A stretch of 64,000 nucleotides of DNA from Streptomyces katrae (lineage in GTDB: Bacteria; Actinomycetota; Actinomycetes; Streptomycetales; Streptomycetaceae), in assembly GCF_000717655.1 (NCBI RefSeq), contig NZ_JNZY01000037.1, positions 1 through 64,000 on the forward strand, read 5' to 3'. Positions within the stretch are counted from its first letter, which is position 1. Each line of letters starts with the position of its first letter. Below the pieces are notes generated by a model. That model had not been told where the DNA came from, ran no database searches, and worked only from the letters and a program-made list of their open reading frames with translations. Positions 35,626 to 44,086 of this stretch are shown here, piece after piece. The position numbers and the translations under genes are program-made.

Positions 35626-35775
35626 GGAGGCGGCTCGGGGGCGAGCCGGCGCCCCACAACGGTCGCCGGTGCCCGAGGCCCGGCCGCTCCAGCACTCCGA
35701 GGGCGGTGTCGGGCCGGCAGCGGACGCACGCAGGGGACTCTCGGCGAGCAGCCTCCGCGCTCGTCATCCGACTTG

Positions 35776-36513
35776 TTAGGCGGTTCCCGCGACGGCCGGA
35801 CCGAGATCGGCGGGGAGGTGGCACACCGCCATGGCGACGGCTTCCTCGGCCGTGGCGGCCTCGCCGAGAACGCCGTCGGAGAGAGGATGCCCCTTCACAC
35901 GGAACGGGCTGCCATTGTGTGACGGGACGATGGCCACCTCACCGCGGAACGGGTATCCCGTGCAGGAGCTGAAGCCGAGCGTCCAGTGGCTGGAGAATAC
36001 GTAGAGCTGTCGCGTCCGCGGTTCAGCATGAGCGGCTTCCACGAGTTCGCCGAACCCGGTGAAATCCGGTTCCTCAGCCGCCTGTTCCCGCATCGTGCGC
36101 CACTGCAGTTCCACCACCGCGGCCGGCCCGCGTTCGTGCGCTTCGGCGCGCTTGCCGGAGCGCAGAAACGACAGTTCCGCCCGCATCTCCTGCAGGCTCC
36201 TGCCCCGCCCCCACGCCGCTCCGGCCCTGACGACATCCGCCGAGTCGGGCGTCGCTCCGGTGATGAGTTCGATTCCGCGGCTCCAGCCGGACACTCCGAA
36301 CCAGCGGCTCTCGGCCCCGATGTGAACGGACAGGGGCTTGCGATCAGGGACCGACGAGGCGATGCCGGCCGAAACGAGTGGGCCCCCATCGCCGGGTACC
36401 ACCATGAGGTCGACACCGAGTTCGGCCGCCGTGCGTTCCAGCGCTGCGGCCAGGCTGCCCGCAGCCGCCAGATCAGGGTAAAGGTGAGGGTCCACCCCCA
36501 TAGTCTGGGGCAC
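35776..36513 (-). CDS. DUF6193-like protein, full-length form
   Basis: 245 residues from GTG 36513 (or ATG 36501). The C-terminal half (FGELVEAAHAEPRTRQLYVF, GFSSCTGYPF, VAIVPSHNGSPFRVKG, GVLGEAATAEEAVAM) is like the shorter protein at 14111-14482. The N-terminal half (PLSVHIGAESRWFGVSGWSRG) is an extra domain absent there. Function unknown. No neighbour gives a clear context. Confidence 0.6.
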   Translation of the reverse strand: MPQTMGVDPHLYPDLAAAGSLAAALERTAAELGVDLMVVPGDGGPLVSAGIASSVPDRKPLSVHIGAESRWFGVSGWSRGIELITGATPDSADVVRAGAAWGRGRSLQEMRAELSFLRSGKRAEAHERGPAAVVELQWRTMREQAAEEPDFTGFGELVEAAHAEPRTRQLYVFSSHWTLGFSSCTGYPFRGEVAIVPSHNGSPFRVKGHPLSDGVLGEAATAEEAVAMAVCHLPADLGPAVAGTA

Positions 36514-36661
36514 CGTAACCGATGCAAGGTGGCGTACGGGGCCTGCCGGCCGGGGTACGGACCCGTCCTTCCCCCTCGCAAGCGGCCGGATCCGCGGTGC
36601 TGCTCAGTTGCTTCCTTGCGCGTAGCGGCGGGGCGACTCAGCGGACTGCTAGCTTGAGCAG

Positions 36662-37018
36662 ATGATCACCGGTGCACACACGATCATCTACGCAAGAGAT
36701 GCCGAGGCGGCACGCGCATTCTTCCGCGATGTGCTCGAGTTCCCGCACGTCGACGCCGGAGCCGGCTGGCTCATCTTCAAGTCCCCACCGGGCGAACTGG
36801 CCGTGCACCCGGCCGACCCGGACGCCGACGGCGTCACCGAACTGTTCCTCATGTGCGACGACCTCGCCGCCACGGTCACACAGCTGAAAGCCAAAGGCGT
36901 CGAGTTCACCACCGACATCACCGAGCAGCGCTGGGGCTCGGTCACCACCCTGGCCGTGCCGGGCGCGGGCACGATCGGCCTGTATCAGCCGAAGCACGAC
37001 ACCGCGTACGACCTCTGA
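36662..37018 (+). CDS. VOC-superfamily (glyoxalase/bleomycin resistance-like) protein
   Basis: 118 residues with the paired beta-alpha-beta-beta-beta units of VOC proteins: GAHTIIYARDAEAARAFF, LIFKSPPGELAVHPADP, then LFLMCDDLAATVTQLKAKGV and VTTLAVPGAGTIGLYQP. Metal-binding residues of true glyoxalases are only partly present, so it may be a binding protein or dioxygenase-like enzyme. Complete for the family. Confidence 0.82.
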   Translation: MITGAHTIIYARDAEAARAFFRDVLEFPHVDAGAGWLIFKSPPGELAVHPADPDADGVTELFLMCDDLAATVTQLKAKGVEFTTDITEQRWGSVTTLAVPGAGTIGLYQPKHDTAYDL

Positions 37019-37031
37019 CCCGCACTCAGTA

Positions 37032-37310
37032 ATGGCCCGGATCCCCGACGGAGCGACGGTCGCCGCATCCAACCGCTTGGTCCCCCAGCTCACCGACCGG
37101 TGCACGGTCGCCGTGTTCGGCTTCCCCGGCATCCCCCTGACCTCGGACTGGATCACCGACGACACCCATGCCCCCATGGGGTGGCCCCTGTCCCCCGAGG
37201 ACGAAACCCAGACCCTCAAAGCCGCGCGCGACGCCGGCTACCGCACCGTCGACCAGCGCGACGGATACGTCCTTCTCCGCCGCCCCAGCGCCGGACCAAG
37301 CGATCCCTGA
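37032..37310 (+). pseudogene. C-terminal fragment of a DUF2079 membrane protein
   Basis: 92 residues reading IPDGATVAASNRLVPQLTDR, CTVAVFGFPG, then GYRTVDQRDGYVLLRR, the soluble C-terminal end typical of DUF2079 proteins, which normally have 400 or more preceding residues with many membrane helices. None of that is present upstream, where a complete VOC gene lies 13 bases away. It is a truncated remnant, although a short product could be made. Confidence 0.68.
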
Positions 37311-37455
37311 GCTGCACCATCCACCCGCGGACCGACAAGCGTTGAACCGAATCCCACCGTGCCGAGCCGACCCGAGTCCGCGACAGCCCCTTGGACGAGG
37401 AAAGCGGCCGAAGGGATCGACACCGGCTGCACGCATGCCGTTACCCAGGCGTGCG

Positions 37456-39375
37456 CTACCGGAGCGGCGGAGTGGGCAGAGGGTGACCTTGCCGGGCGCG
37501 CAGCGTCATGACTGCCAGGGCGTCCGTCCAGCCGAGCGGCGCGACGGATGAGGGGTTTCCCGCGCCGTTGACCGTCTCGGGGAACTCGCCGAGCCCGTTG
37601 CGCTTGGCGAGGACCCAGTTCAGCACCGCGTCAGCCCGGTTCGTGTCTCCCAGCTGCGCCCAGGCCAGCGCGAAGAAGCCGGTGCTGGGGGTCCAGGCGT
37701 ACGAACCCCAGGGCGCGTCGGGGTCATTGCCCGGGAGCAGGCCGCCGTTCGGCAGAAGCAGGGCGCGGTAGGTGGAGACCAGGGCGGCGGGCAGATCGGC
37801 CGGGGCCTCGTTGAAGGGCGGCGCCATGAACGCTGCCGCGCTGTCCCTGCCGTGGTTGCCGTCGATGGTGCGCGGGTAGCCCAGCGGCGCGAAGTACCGG
37901 GCGATCGCGGTCGAGAGCTTCCCTGCCGCGGCGGTCCACCTCGCCCGGTCGGCGTCCTGCCCGAGGAATCCGGCGAGGTCGGCGGCTGCGTTGAGACCGG
38001 CGAGGAGCGGCGCCGCGGTACCGATGTTGGTGGTGCCGGTCGGCAGTTCCCAGTAGTCGGGGGAGGCCGGCGGGAGCCCGTTGGAGCCGAGGGAGGCAGC
38101 GGACCGGTCCGCTGCCTTGCGTACCATCGGGTAGAGGGCGTTCAGCCGCGCGTTCCGGTCGGCAGCGGGCGCTGCCTGGTACCACTGCCAGGTGGCCCAG
38201 GGCACCCAGCCGTTGGCGTCGAGCTGCCAGGGGCGCGCGTCCGGCGGGCCGCTGCCGTCCAGTTTCGTCCGGGCCTCCCAGGTCCCGTCGGCCCGTTGCG
38301 TGCGGGCGTCGTACTGGAGGATGCGGTACGCCTCTTCGTCGTGGCCGGCGGCCGCGAAGGCCGTCGCCACGAACGCACCGTCCCGGGGCCAGGAGTACTC
38401 CCAGGGCGGGGACCACGCTGCTGCCGAGGCCCCGTTGGGCTGGAGGAGGGCGCGCATCGACAGCAGCGCACGTCGTGCGGCCGCCCGTTGGGTGTCCGTG
38501 GTGCCGGGGACCGTGCCCGCGGCCAGCCAGCGCTCGCTCTCGGCGATCTGGGAGAGTGCTCCCGGGTCGTTCGCGGGGACCACGACGGAGGTCCGTGCCC
38601 CGGCGGGCAGGTACCGCCAGCGGCCGGACGGCAGGCGCAGCACGTTGCTGTCGCCCACATAGGACGCTCCGACGGCGAAGGCGGGCAGCACGGCCTCGGT
38701 GGAGCTGAGGTTGCCCAGCAGACCCGAGGTCCGGGCCGCGAGTGCCGTGGTGGGGACGTAGCACTGCTCCGTCTCGCCGCACCGCTCGCTGCCGGTGGGC
38801 TGGACGTAGAACGCGAGCCGGGAGGCGTAGGCGTGCCAGCCGCCCCAGTACGTCTTGTCGTAGTTCCAGCTGGTGAGGGAGCCCGGCACGGAGGAAACGG
38901 TTCCGTACCAGGCGATCGGCTTGTTCTCCGTCGTGGTCGCCTGGAGGTGGAGGTAGTAGGTGGCGCCCGGGGTGACGGCGGCATCCACGGGGAACTCCAG
39001 CCACCCCGCGCCGGCTCCTCCCAGGGAGGCCAGGTTGATGGTCCTGCTCGCGATGGAGGAGGCGCCGTCCGCCTTGTTCCTGCGGATCTGCGCTGTGATC
39101 TGACCGGTGGCGGCGCCGCTGGCCACGTACGCACTCACCCGGGTGACGCGGCTGTTCCCGGTGGTGAAGGCCTGGGCTGCCGCGTTGTTCGTCGCCTTGA
39201 CGCTGAACAACGCCGTGCCGTGCAGCGACTGCCCGTCGTACGACGCGGCCGCGACGGCCGCGGGCGCCGCTCCCCCCAAAACTGCCACGGCCATCACGGG
39301 CGCCAGCATCCCAGCCACCGGAATGATCAATGCTATGCCCTTCCGAAGACGTGAGGCACGGAAGAGCCGCACCAT
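37456..39375 (-). CDS. Secreted glycoside hydrolase, GH15-like (alpha/alpha-barrel)
   Basis: 639 residues. A signal peptide ends near AAVAAAS. An N-terminal beta-sandwich (residues about 45-190) is followed by an (alpha/alpha)6-barrel domain (250-630) with YSWPRDGAFVATAF, QLDANGWVPWATWQWYQ, SPDYWELPTGTTNIGTAAPL and GYPRTIDGNHGRDSAAAF. These match glucoamylase/GH15-like folds, with candidate acids in WPRD and in DYWE. It should act on external alpha-glucans or related sugars. The specificity is not readable. Confidence 0.78.
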   Translation of the reverse strand: MVRLFRASRLRKGIALIIPVAGMLAPVMAVAVLGGAAPAAVAAASYDGQSLHGTALFSVKATNNAAAQAFTTGNSRVTRVSAYVASGAATGQITAQIRRNKADGASSIASRTINLASLGGAGAGWLEFPVDAAVTPGATYYLHLQATTTENKPIAWYGTVSSVPGSLTSWNYDKTYWGGWHAYASRLAFYVQPTGSERCGETEQCYVPTTALAARTSGLLGNLSSTEAVLPAFAVGASYVGDSNVLRLPSGRWRYLPAGARTSVVVPANDPGALSQIAESERWLAAGTVPGTTDTQRAAARRALLSMRALLQPNGASAAAWSPPWEYSWPRDGAFVATAFAAAGHDEEAYRILQYDARTQRADGTWEARTKLDGSGPPDARPWQLDANGWVPWATWQWYQAAPAADRNARLNALYPMVRKAADRSAASLGSNGLPPASPDYWELPTGTTNIGTAAPLLAGLNAAADLAGFLGQDADRARWTAAAGKLSTAIARYFAPLGYPRTIDGNHGRDSAAAFMAPPFNEAPADLPAALVSTYRALLLPNGGLLPGNDPDAPWGSYAWTPSTGFFALAWAQLGDTNRADAVLNWVLAKRNGLGEFPETVNGAGNPSSVAPLGWTDALAVMTLRARQGHPLPTPPLR

Positions 39376-39469
39376 GGGCCCAGCATGTCATTGCGCGACC
39401 GCCACGACGGTGAGCGCTCGGCGCTCCCACTCGGATAGCTCAATCATCCAGCCGTGCGAGCCTCCCGGG

Positions 39470-40870
39470 CTACCAGAGCCAGCGCAGCTCGGGCTGATAG
39501 GGGAAACACGACTGCAAGGTGAGGCGGGGGGCGAGTTCCGCCAGGTCGTCCTGGTGGAGGCAGCGCTCGCCCGACCCGATCCTGCCGTCGGCGTCGCGCC
39601 ACCAGGTTTGGCCGCTCGAGCCGTTGCAGGACGCCACGCCCAGAGCGGCGGTCAGGCAGCCGTCGGACGCGGCGGCCTTGATGCTGCCGTCGACGAAGGT
39701 CCACTGCTGGGCGGGGCTGCCGTCACAGTCCTCCGTCGTCACGGCGGCCGTGGGCCGCCCGACGCCGAGCGTCAGGCACCGCTCGACGGCTGCCCGTTCT
39801 GCGGTACGGCCGATGACCGACATGACCTCCCCGGGACCGGGCTGCCGGTGCACCCTGCGGTGCTCCCTTTCCATCCACTGCTGATGGCTCCGGCTCAGTG
39901 TGGTGCGGGACGGGCAGGGCAGTGTGATGCATCCCGCGTACGCGGCGTAGGCCTCGTACGCGGCCTTCTTGTCGCGTCGCTGCCGCGGTGTCAGGTTCGG
40001 TGGCAACAGCGGCAGACCGTAGCCGACGTACGGCGTGACGGCAGGACGGCCGGGGGATCGGAAGGCAGCCCTCCGAAACAGCCGTCCGGTGATCTCGTGA
40101 TCGCTGTGATCGGCCGGATTCGGTGGCCCGACCCCGAACGTAGCGCTGTCGTAGTCCAGCGTCAGAACGTGCTCCGCCTTGCGGAGGGTGAGCACCCCGG
40201 ACAGGACGGAGGCCAGCTCAGCCTCCGTATAGGGCCTGGCCCCGTCCACCGGTCTCATGGCGGCGGACTGCCCCCGGAACAGCTTCAGCAGGCTCTGCCG
40301 CCCGTACCGCGGACTGCCGACACCCCTCGGGAAGCCATCGGGCAGTCGCAGGAAGACCAGCCGTACGTCGGGGCGGCCGGCCAGGACGTAGGACACCAGG
40401 TCGCGCCCACGCACCGTGAGGTCTGCCCGGAACCAGTGGTCCGCGGCGCCCGCCATCCGTGCGTACGCCGCCCGCAGACCCCGCTCCCGACGGCGTACGT
40501 AGGAGTCGCCGCCGGTGAACGGGCGCCCGGCGTCCCCGGCCGTCAGATAGACGGTGCCGACGAAGCACCGGGCGCGTATGAGCCTTTGAACCTCGGGGCT
40601 GATGAAGAGGAGGTCGTCGTCCTGGTGTGCCACGCCCGCCAGCGTGGGCCGACACCCCGCGTCCGGCTCCACGCCCCGGCGGACACCGGCGCTCGCCACG
40701 CCGTGCGCATGCCCGTTCCCGACCGGCAGGGTCGAAGTGATCGCACCGAGGGCCAGCCCCAGAGCGAGCAGACGCGCCCGCGAGCGATACCGCCGGACCC
40801 CTCGCGGTGCCGAGCAGGGGGAGCGCCCCGGCTCCGTGCACCTCCTGCCGTCGTGCGGCTCAGACCTCAC
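39470..40870 (-). CDS. Secreted PIG-L/LmbE-type deacetylase with C-terminal ricin lectin
   Basis: 466 residues from GTG 40870 (AAGGG eight bases upstream). An N-terminal basic stretch and hydrophobic segment (LLALGLALGAITSTLPVG) form a signal peptide. The PIG-L domain shows the zinc motif AHQDDDLLF near residue 63 and SDHEITGRL near 250. Residues about 340-466 are a ricin-type trefoil (ERCLTLGVG, CDGSPAQQWTF, GCLTAALGVASC, SGQTWW). The enzyme probably deacetylates an amino sugar outside the cell while the lectin binds glycan. Confidence 0.83.
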   Translation of the reverse strand: MRSEPHDGRRCTEPGRSPCSAPRGVRRYRSRARLLALGLALGAITSTLPVGNGHAHGVASAGVRRGVEPDAGCRPTLAGVAHQDDDLLFISPEVQRLIRARCFVGTVYLTAGDAGRPFTGGDSYVRRRERGLRAAYARMAGAADHWFRADLTVRGRDLVSYVLAGRPDVRLVFLRLPDGFPRGVGSPRYGRQSLLKLFRGQSAAMRPVDGARPYTEAELASVLSGVLTLRKAEHVLTLDYDSATFGVGPPNPADHSDHEITGRLFRRAAFRSPGRPAVTPYVGYGLPLLPPNLTPRQRRDKKAAYEAYAAYAGCITLPCPSRTTLSRSHQQWMEREHRRVHRQPGPGEVMSVIGRTAERAAVERCLTLGVGRPTAAVTTEDCDGSPAQQWTFVDGSIKAAASDGCLTAALGVASCNGSSGQTWWRDADGRIGSGERCLHQDDLAELAPRLTLQSCFPYQPELRWLW

Positions 40871-41376
40871 CTCGGATCCCTTCGGCTGACGCGTGGCACG
40901 CCGTGCCGCGAGCGGCACCTCGCGTGTCGGCCGCCTGCGCCCGATCCTACGAATGAACGTGCGATGGCTGCGACACGATTGGGCCGACCGGTGGACGAGG
41001 CGGGACACGGCCCATGCCCTCCCGCGTCACTCTTCGACCAAGAGCGACGTCGACGTGTGACAGTGACTCCGCGATCGACGTCACCTCCGCCCCGCCTTTC
41101 GTCCGGGCCGTGAGGCCGACACCCCGCGCCGAAGCTCGGGACCAGCGCCCTCCCGGCCCCTTACCCCGGTCACGCCGGAAGCACGACGTCGGCTGCTTCG
41201 AGCGCCATGACCGGTGTCGTCCTGTCCTGCGCAAAAATGACCGGTCCGTGAAACCGGGTGTCAGCTGGTATCAGCCACCGATTGGATGGGGGACGTGGCA
41301 CCGGACGGCAGGTGTCCTCGAGGGGTGACGGAGTCGTCGGCGCGTAGCAGGGGTGGTTCAAGTGGGGGTGTTCCAG
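40871..41376. other. Divergent intergenic region
   Basis: About 500 bases between the PIG-L/ricin gene and the kinase. No gene is recognised; promoters for both must lie here. Confidence 0.4.
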
Positions 41377-43596
41377 ATGCTGGAGGCGGGGGATCCGCAG
41401 CAGGTGGGGCCTTACAGGATCGTGGCGCGGCTGGGCTCGGGGGGTATGGGGCGGGTGTACCTGGGCCGGTCACGGGGTGGGCGTGCGGTCGCGGTGAAGG
41501 TGGTGCGCCAAGAGCTCGCGGACGATCGGGAATTCCAACGGCGGTTCGCCAGGGAGGTGGCAGCGGCCCGCCGGGTGAATGGTGTCTTCACCGCGGGCGT
41601 GGTCGATGCCGACCCGGACGGGTCTCCGGCGTGGCTGGCGACGGTGTACGTGCCGGGGGTGTCGCTGGGCGATGCAGTGGCCGGTCACGGGCCTTGGCCG
41701 GAGGCCTCGGTGCTGGCCCTGGGAGCCGGGCTCGCTGAGGCGCTGGAAGCGATCCACGCCGCCGGAGTGGTCCACCGGGACTTGAAGCCCTCGAACATCC
41801 TGTTGGCGGTGGACGGGCCGCGGGTGATCGATTTTGGCATCTCGGTGGCCGGTGAAGCCAGTGCATTGACCCAGACCGGAATGCTGGTAGGCACGCCGGG
41901 ATTCATGTCTCCCGAGCAGCTGACCGGCAAGCACGTGGGACCGGCCAGCGACGTCTTCTCCCTGGGAGCGGTTCTGGCCTTCGCCGCTGGTGGGGCCGCT
42001 CCGTTCGGAACCGGCTCGGCGCACGCCCTGAACTTCCGCGTCGTCTATGAGGAGCCCGACCTACAGGCTCTTGCGCCCGCGCTACGGGACGTTGTGGAAC
42101 AGTGTCTCTCCAAGAAGGCCGTCCAACGGCCCACCGTAATGGAACTGCTGGACCACCTGGCCAGCGCCGTCGGTGACGGCAGCGCGGTCACCGCGGTACT
42201 CACCGAGACCAGCTGGATGCCCGCTCCGGTCGCCACGAAGGTGCGCTCACGCAACGCCGCCGGGCCTCCGACGCCACCACACACTGCGTGGACCGAACTC
42301 GCGCAACTTCCTGCACCCCCCAGGACTGGACAGCCTCCCTCCACGGAACAGCCGCAAACAGGGCCAGCCGCCGCAGGCCCGGGGCCGCGCCAAACAGCAC
42401 ATCCGCCCAAGCAGAAGCAGCCCCACCGCACTCTCCTCCCCACCCGCCGCAACCAGGGTGAGGGTGGAGCTGGCCCCGGCCCTGCAGGGATTCCCCCACA
42501 GGCAACCGGATCCCAGCCGGGGGCAGATCCGGCGGTACTCCCCACGAGGATCACTCGCCGCCGTGCCCTGCTCGGTCTGGCTGGCGCCACGGTCGCCGGA
42601 GCCGGCGGTCTGGCCACCTGGAGGATTCTCGACAGCCGAGCCCCCGAGCGCCGGCGGTGGAAGTACCCGGCCGACCTCTTCCTCTCGTCACCAACGGTGG
42701 CGGAGGGGGTGGTCTACGTCGGCGGCGGTTTCGAATGTGCGTTGTACGCGGTCGACGCGACCACCGGGAAACAACGCTGGACGTTCCCTGCCCGAAGTCT
42801 CGTCTCCTCCTCGCCGGAGGTTGCCCTCGGTGTGGTCTACGTCGGCAGTGCAGACCGCAACCTGTACGCGGTGAACGCCAGCGATGGCGAACAGCGGTGG
42901 AAGTTCCCCACCGGCGGTGCCGTGGAATCATCGCCGGCGGTGGCCGACGGCGTGGTGTACGTCGGCAGTGAGGACGGCTACCTGTACGCGGTGAACGCGG
43001 TCACCGGCGAGCAACAGTGGAAGTTCCCCACTGGTGAATGGGTGCACTCGTCGCCGACGGTGGCCGGGGGCGTGGTGTACTTCGGCAGCTGGAACCACAA
43101 GGTGTACGCCCTGGACGCCGTCACTGGCGAACAACGATGGAAGTTCGCCACCGAGAGCCTCGTGTCCTCGTCGCCGGCAGTGGCCGACGGGGTGGTCTAC
43201 GTCGGCAGTGAGGACGGAAACCTGTACGCGGTGAACGTCAGTGATGGCAAACAGCGGTGGAAGTTCCCCACCGGTGACGGCGTGTCCACGTCACCGGCCG
43301 TGGCCGACGGCGTGGTCTATGTCGGCAGTAACCGCAACGTGTATGCCGTGGCGGCCGATACCGGCGAGGAGCAGTGGAAATTTCCAGTGGGTGGTCATGT
43401 GCCCTCCGTGCCTGCGGTGGTCAAAGAGGTCGTCTACTTCGGCGCCGAGGACGGCAAGGTGTATGCGGTGGATACCTCTACCGGCGAGGAACGGTGGCGA
43501 TACCCTGCCGGTAGCAAGGTGAATTCGTCTCCGGCCGTGATCAACGGCGTACTCTACGTCGGCTGTGATGACGGCCTGCACGCAGTATCGGTCTGA
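41377..43596 (+). CDS. Ser/Thr protein kinase with C-terminal PQQ beta-propeller
   Basis: 739 residues from ATG 41377, chosen because GGGGGTG lies six bases upstream and family members begin just before AGDP..GPYR. Kinase domain 14-265: GSGGMGRVYLG, AVKVV, HRDLKPSNILL, DFGIS, GTPGFMSPEQL. A Pro/Gln linker and an RRALLGLAGATVAGAGG segment (near 392, Tat-like, probably the membrane anchor) follow. Eight or so 40-residue PQQ repeats (YAVNA.DGEQRWKFPT) then form an external propeller. It should convey an outside signal to cytoplasmic phosphorylation. Confidence 0.92.
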   Translation: MLEAGDPQQVGPYRIVARLGSGGMGRVYLGRSRGGRAVAVKVVRQELADDREFQRRFAREVAAARRVNGVFTAGVVDADPDGSPAWLATVYVPGVSLGDAVAGHGPWPEASVLALGAGLAEALEAIHAAGVVHRDLKPSNILLAVDGPRVIDFGISVAGEASALTQTGMLVGTPGFMSPEQLTGKHVGPASDVFSLGAVLAFAAGGAAPFGTGSAHALNFRVVYEEPDLQALAPALRDVVEQCLSKKAVQRPTVMELLDHLASAVGDGSAVTAVLTETSWMPAPVATKVRSRNAAGPPTPPHTAWTELAQLPAPPRTGQPPSTEQPQTGPAAAGPGPRQTAHPPKQKQPHRTLLPTRRNQGEGGAGPGPAGIPPQATGSQPGADPAVLPTRITRRRALLGLAGATVAGAGGLATWRILDSRAPERRRWKYPADLFLSSPTVAEGVVYVGGGFECALYAVDATTGKQRWTFPARSLVSSSPEVALGVVYVGSADRNLYAVNASDGEQRWKFPTGGAVESSPAVADGVVYVGSEDGYLYAVNAVTGEQQWKFPTGEWVHSSPTVAGGVVYFGSWNHKVYALDAVTGEQRWKFATESLVSSSPAVADGVVYVGSEDGNLYAVNVSDGKQRWKFPTGDGVSTSPAVADGVVYVGSNRNVYAVAADTGEEQWKFPVGGHVPSVPAVVKEVVYFGAEDGKVYAVDTSTGEERWRYPAGSKVNSSPAVINGVLYVGCDDGLHAVSV
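42655..43590 (+). repeat. 120-base tandem repeat encoding PQQ propeller blades
   Basis: The sequence recurs every 120 bases: AAGTTCCCCACCGG starts at 42901, 43021 and 43261, and a close variant (AAGTTCGCCACCG) at 43141. Flanking degenerate copies extend the array to about eight units. High nucleotide identity suggests recent duplication or gene conversion among blades. Confidence 0.8.
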
Positions 43597-44086
43597 GCTC
43601 GACCATGTCGGGCGACGACTCCGAAGCGGCGGCCCGCGCCGGTCGCCCGGGCACCTCAAGCCCCGGCTGGAAACGCCCGGTTGCACGGGTCCTGGCGAGG
43701 ACGGGTGAGCGGAGGACGCTCGGTCCTCCGGACGTTCACGCGCGTGGAAGCCCGGCCGTGGGCGCGGGATCAGGCGGTCCGGGCGCTGCCGCGTCGGCGC
43801 GCCGACGGGACCGGCCGCAGGGGTCAGGGCAGTCTCAGGGGCCGTCGATGAGCCGCTGGAGGCCGGGGGCGTAGAGGTCCGCCAGGCGTTGGCGATTGTG
43901 CACCCCCTGGTTCGCCGCCTTCGGGGTCTGGTTGTCCGGCCAATGGTCCAGACCTATTGACGGGGCTTGTCGGCGCTCCTACGATCCGGTCCGGCACGGC
44001 CCCACATGTCCCCACCTCACCCAGGCCGGGCGTCACGCCCCCACGCGTCGTCATGCCCATGTCGCCCGGCGGGAAGGGAGCCCAGC
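43597..44086. other. Intergenic region upstream of the chitinase
   Basis: About 490 bases without a gene. It contains the DasR-like site at 43942-43957 and the chitinase promoter. Confidence 0.5.
43942..43957. promoter_or_regulatory. DasR-responsive-element-like site before the chitinase
   Basis: AATGGTCCAGACCTAT matches 12 of 16 positions of the dre consensus AGTGGTCTAGACCACT, including the TGGTC and AGACC half-sites. DasR is the GntR-type N-acetylglucosamine sensor that controls chitinase genes in Streptomyces. The position, about 130 bases before the ATG, fits repression by DasR. Confidence 0.7.

Noticed and set aside
38142..39134. Second minus-strand frame over the GH15-like gene
   Set aside because: Pro/Thr/Arg-rich text with no motif; the GH15 frame has clear catalytic-type motifs and a signal peptide.
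42655..43590. Regular 120-base repeats as a CRISPR or satellite array
   Set aside because: They lie within an intact reading frame and encode PQQ blades; no spacer structure.
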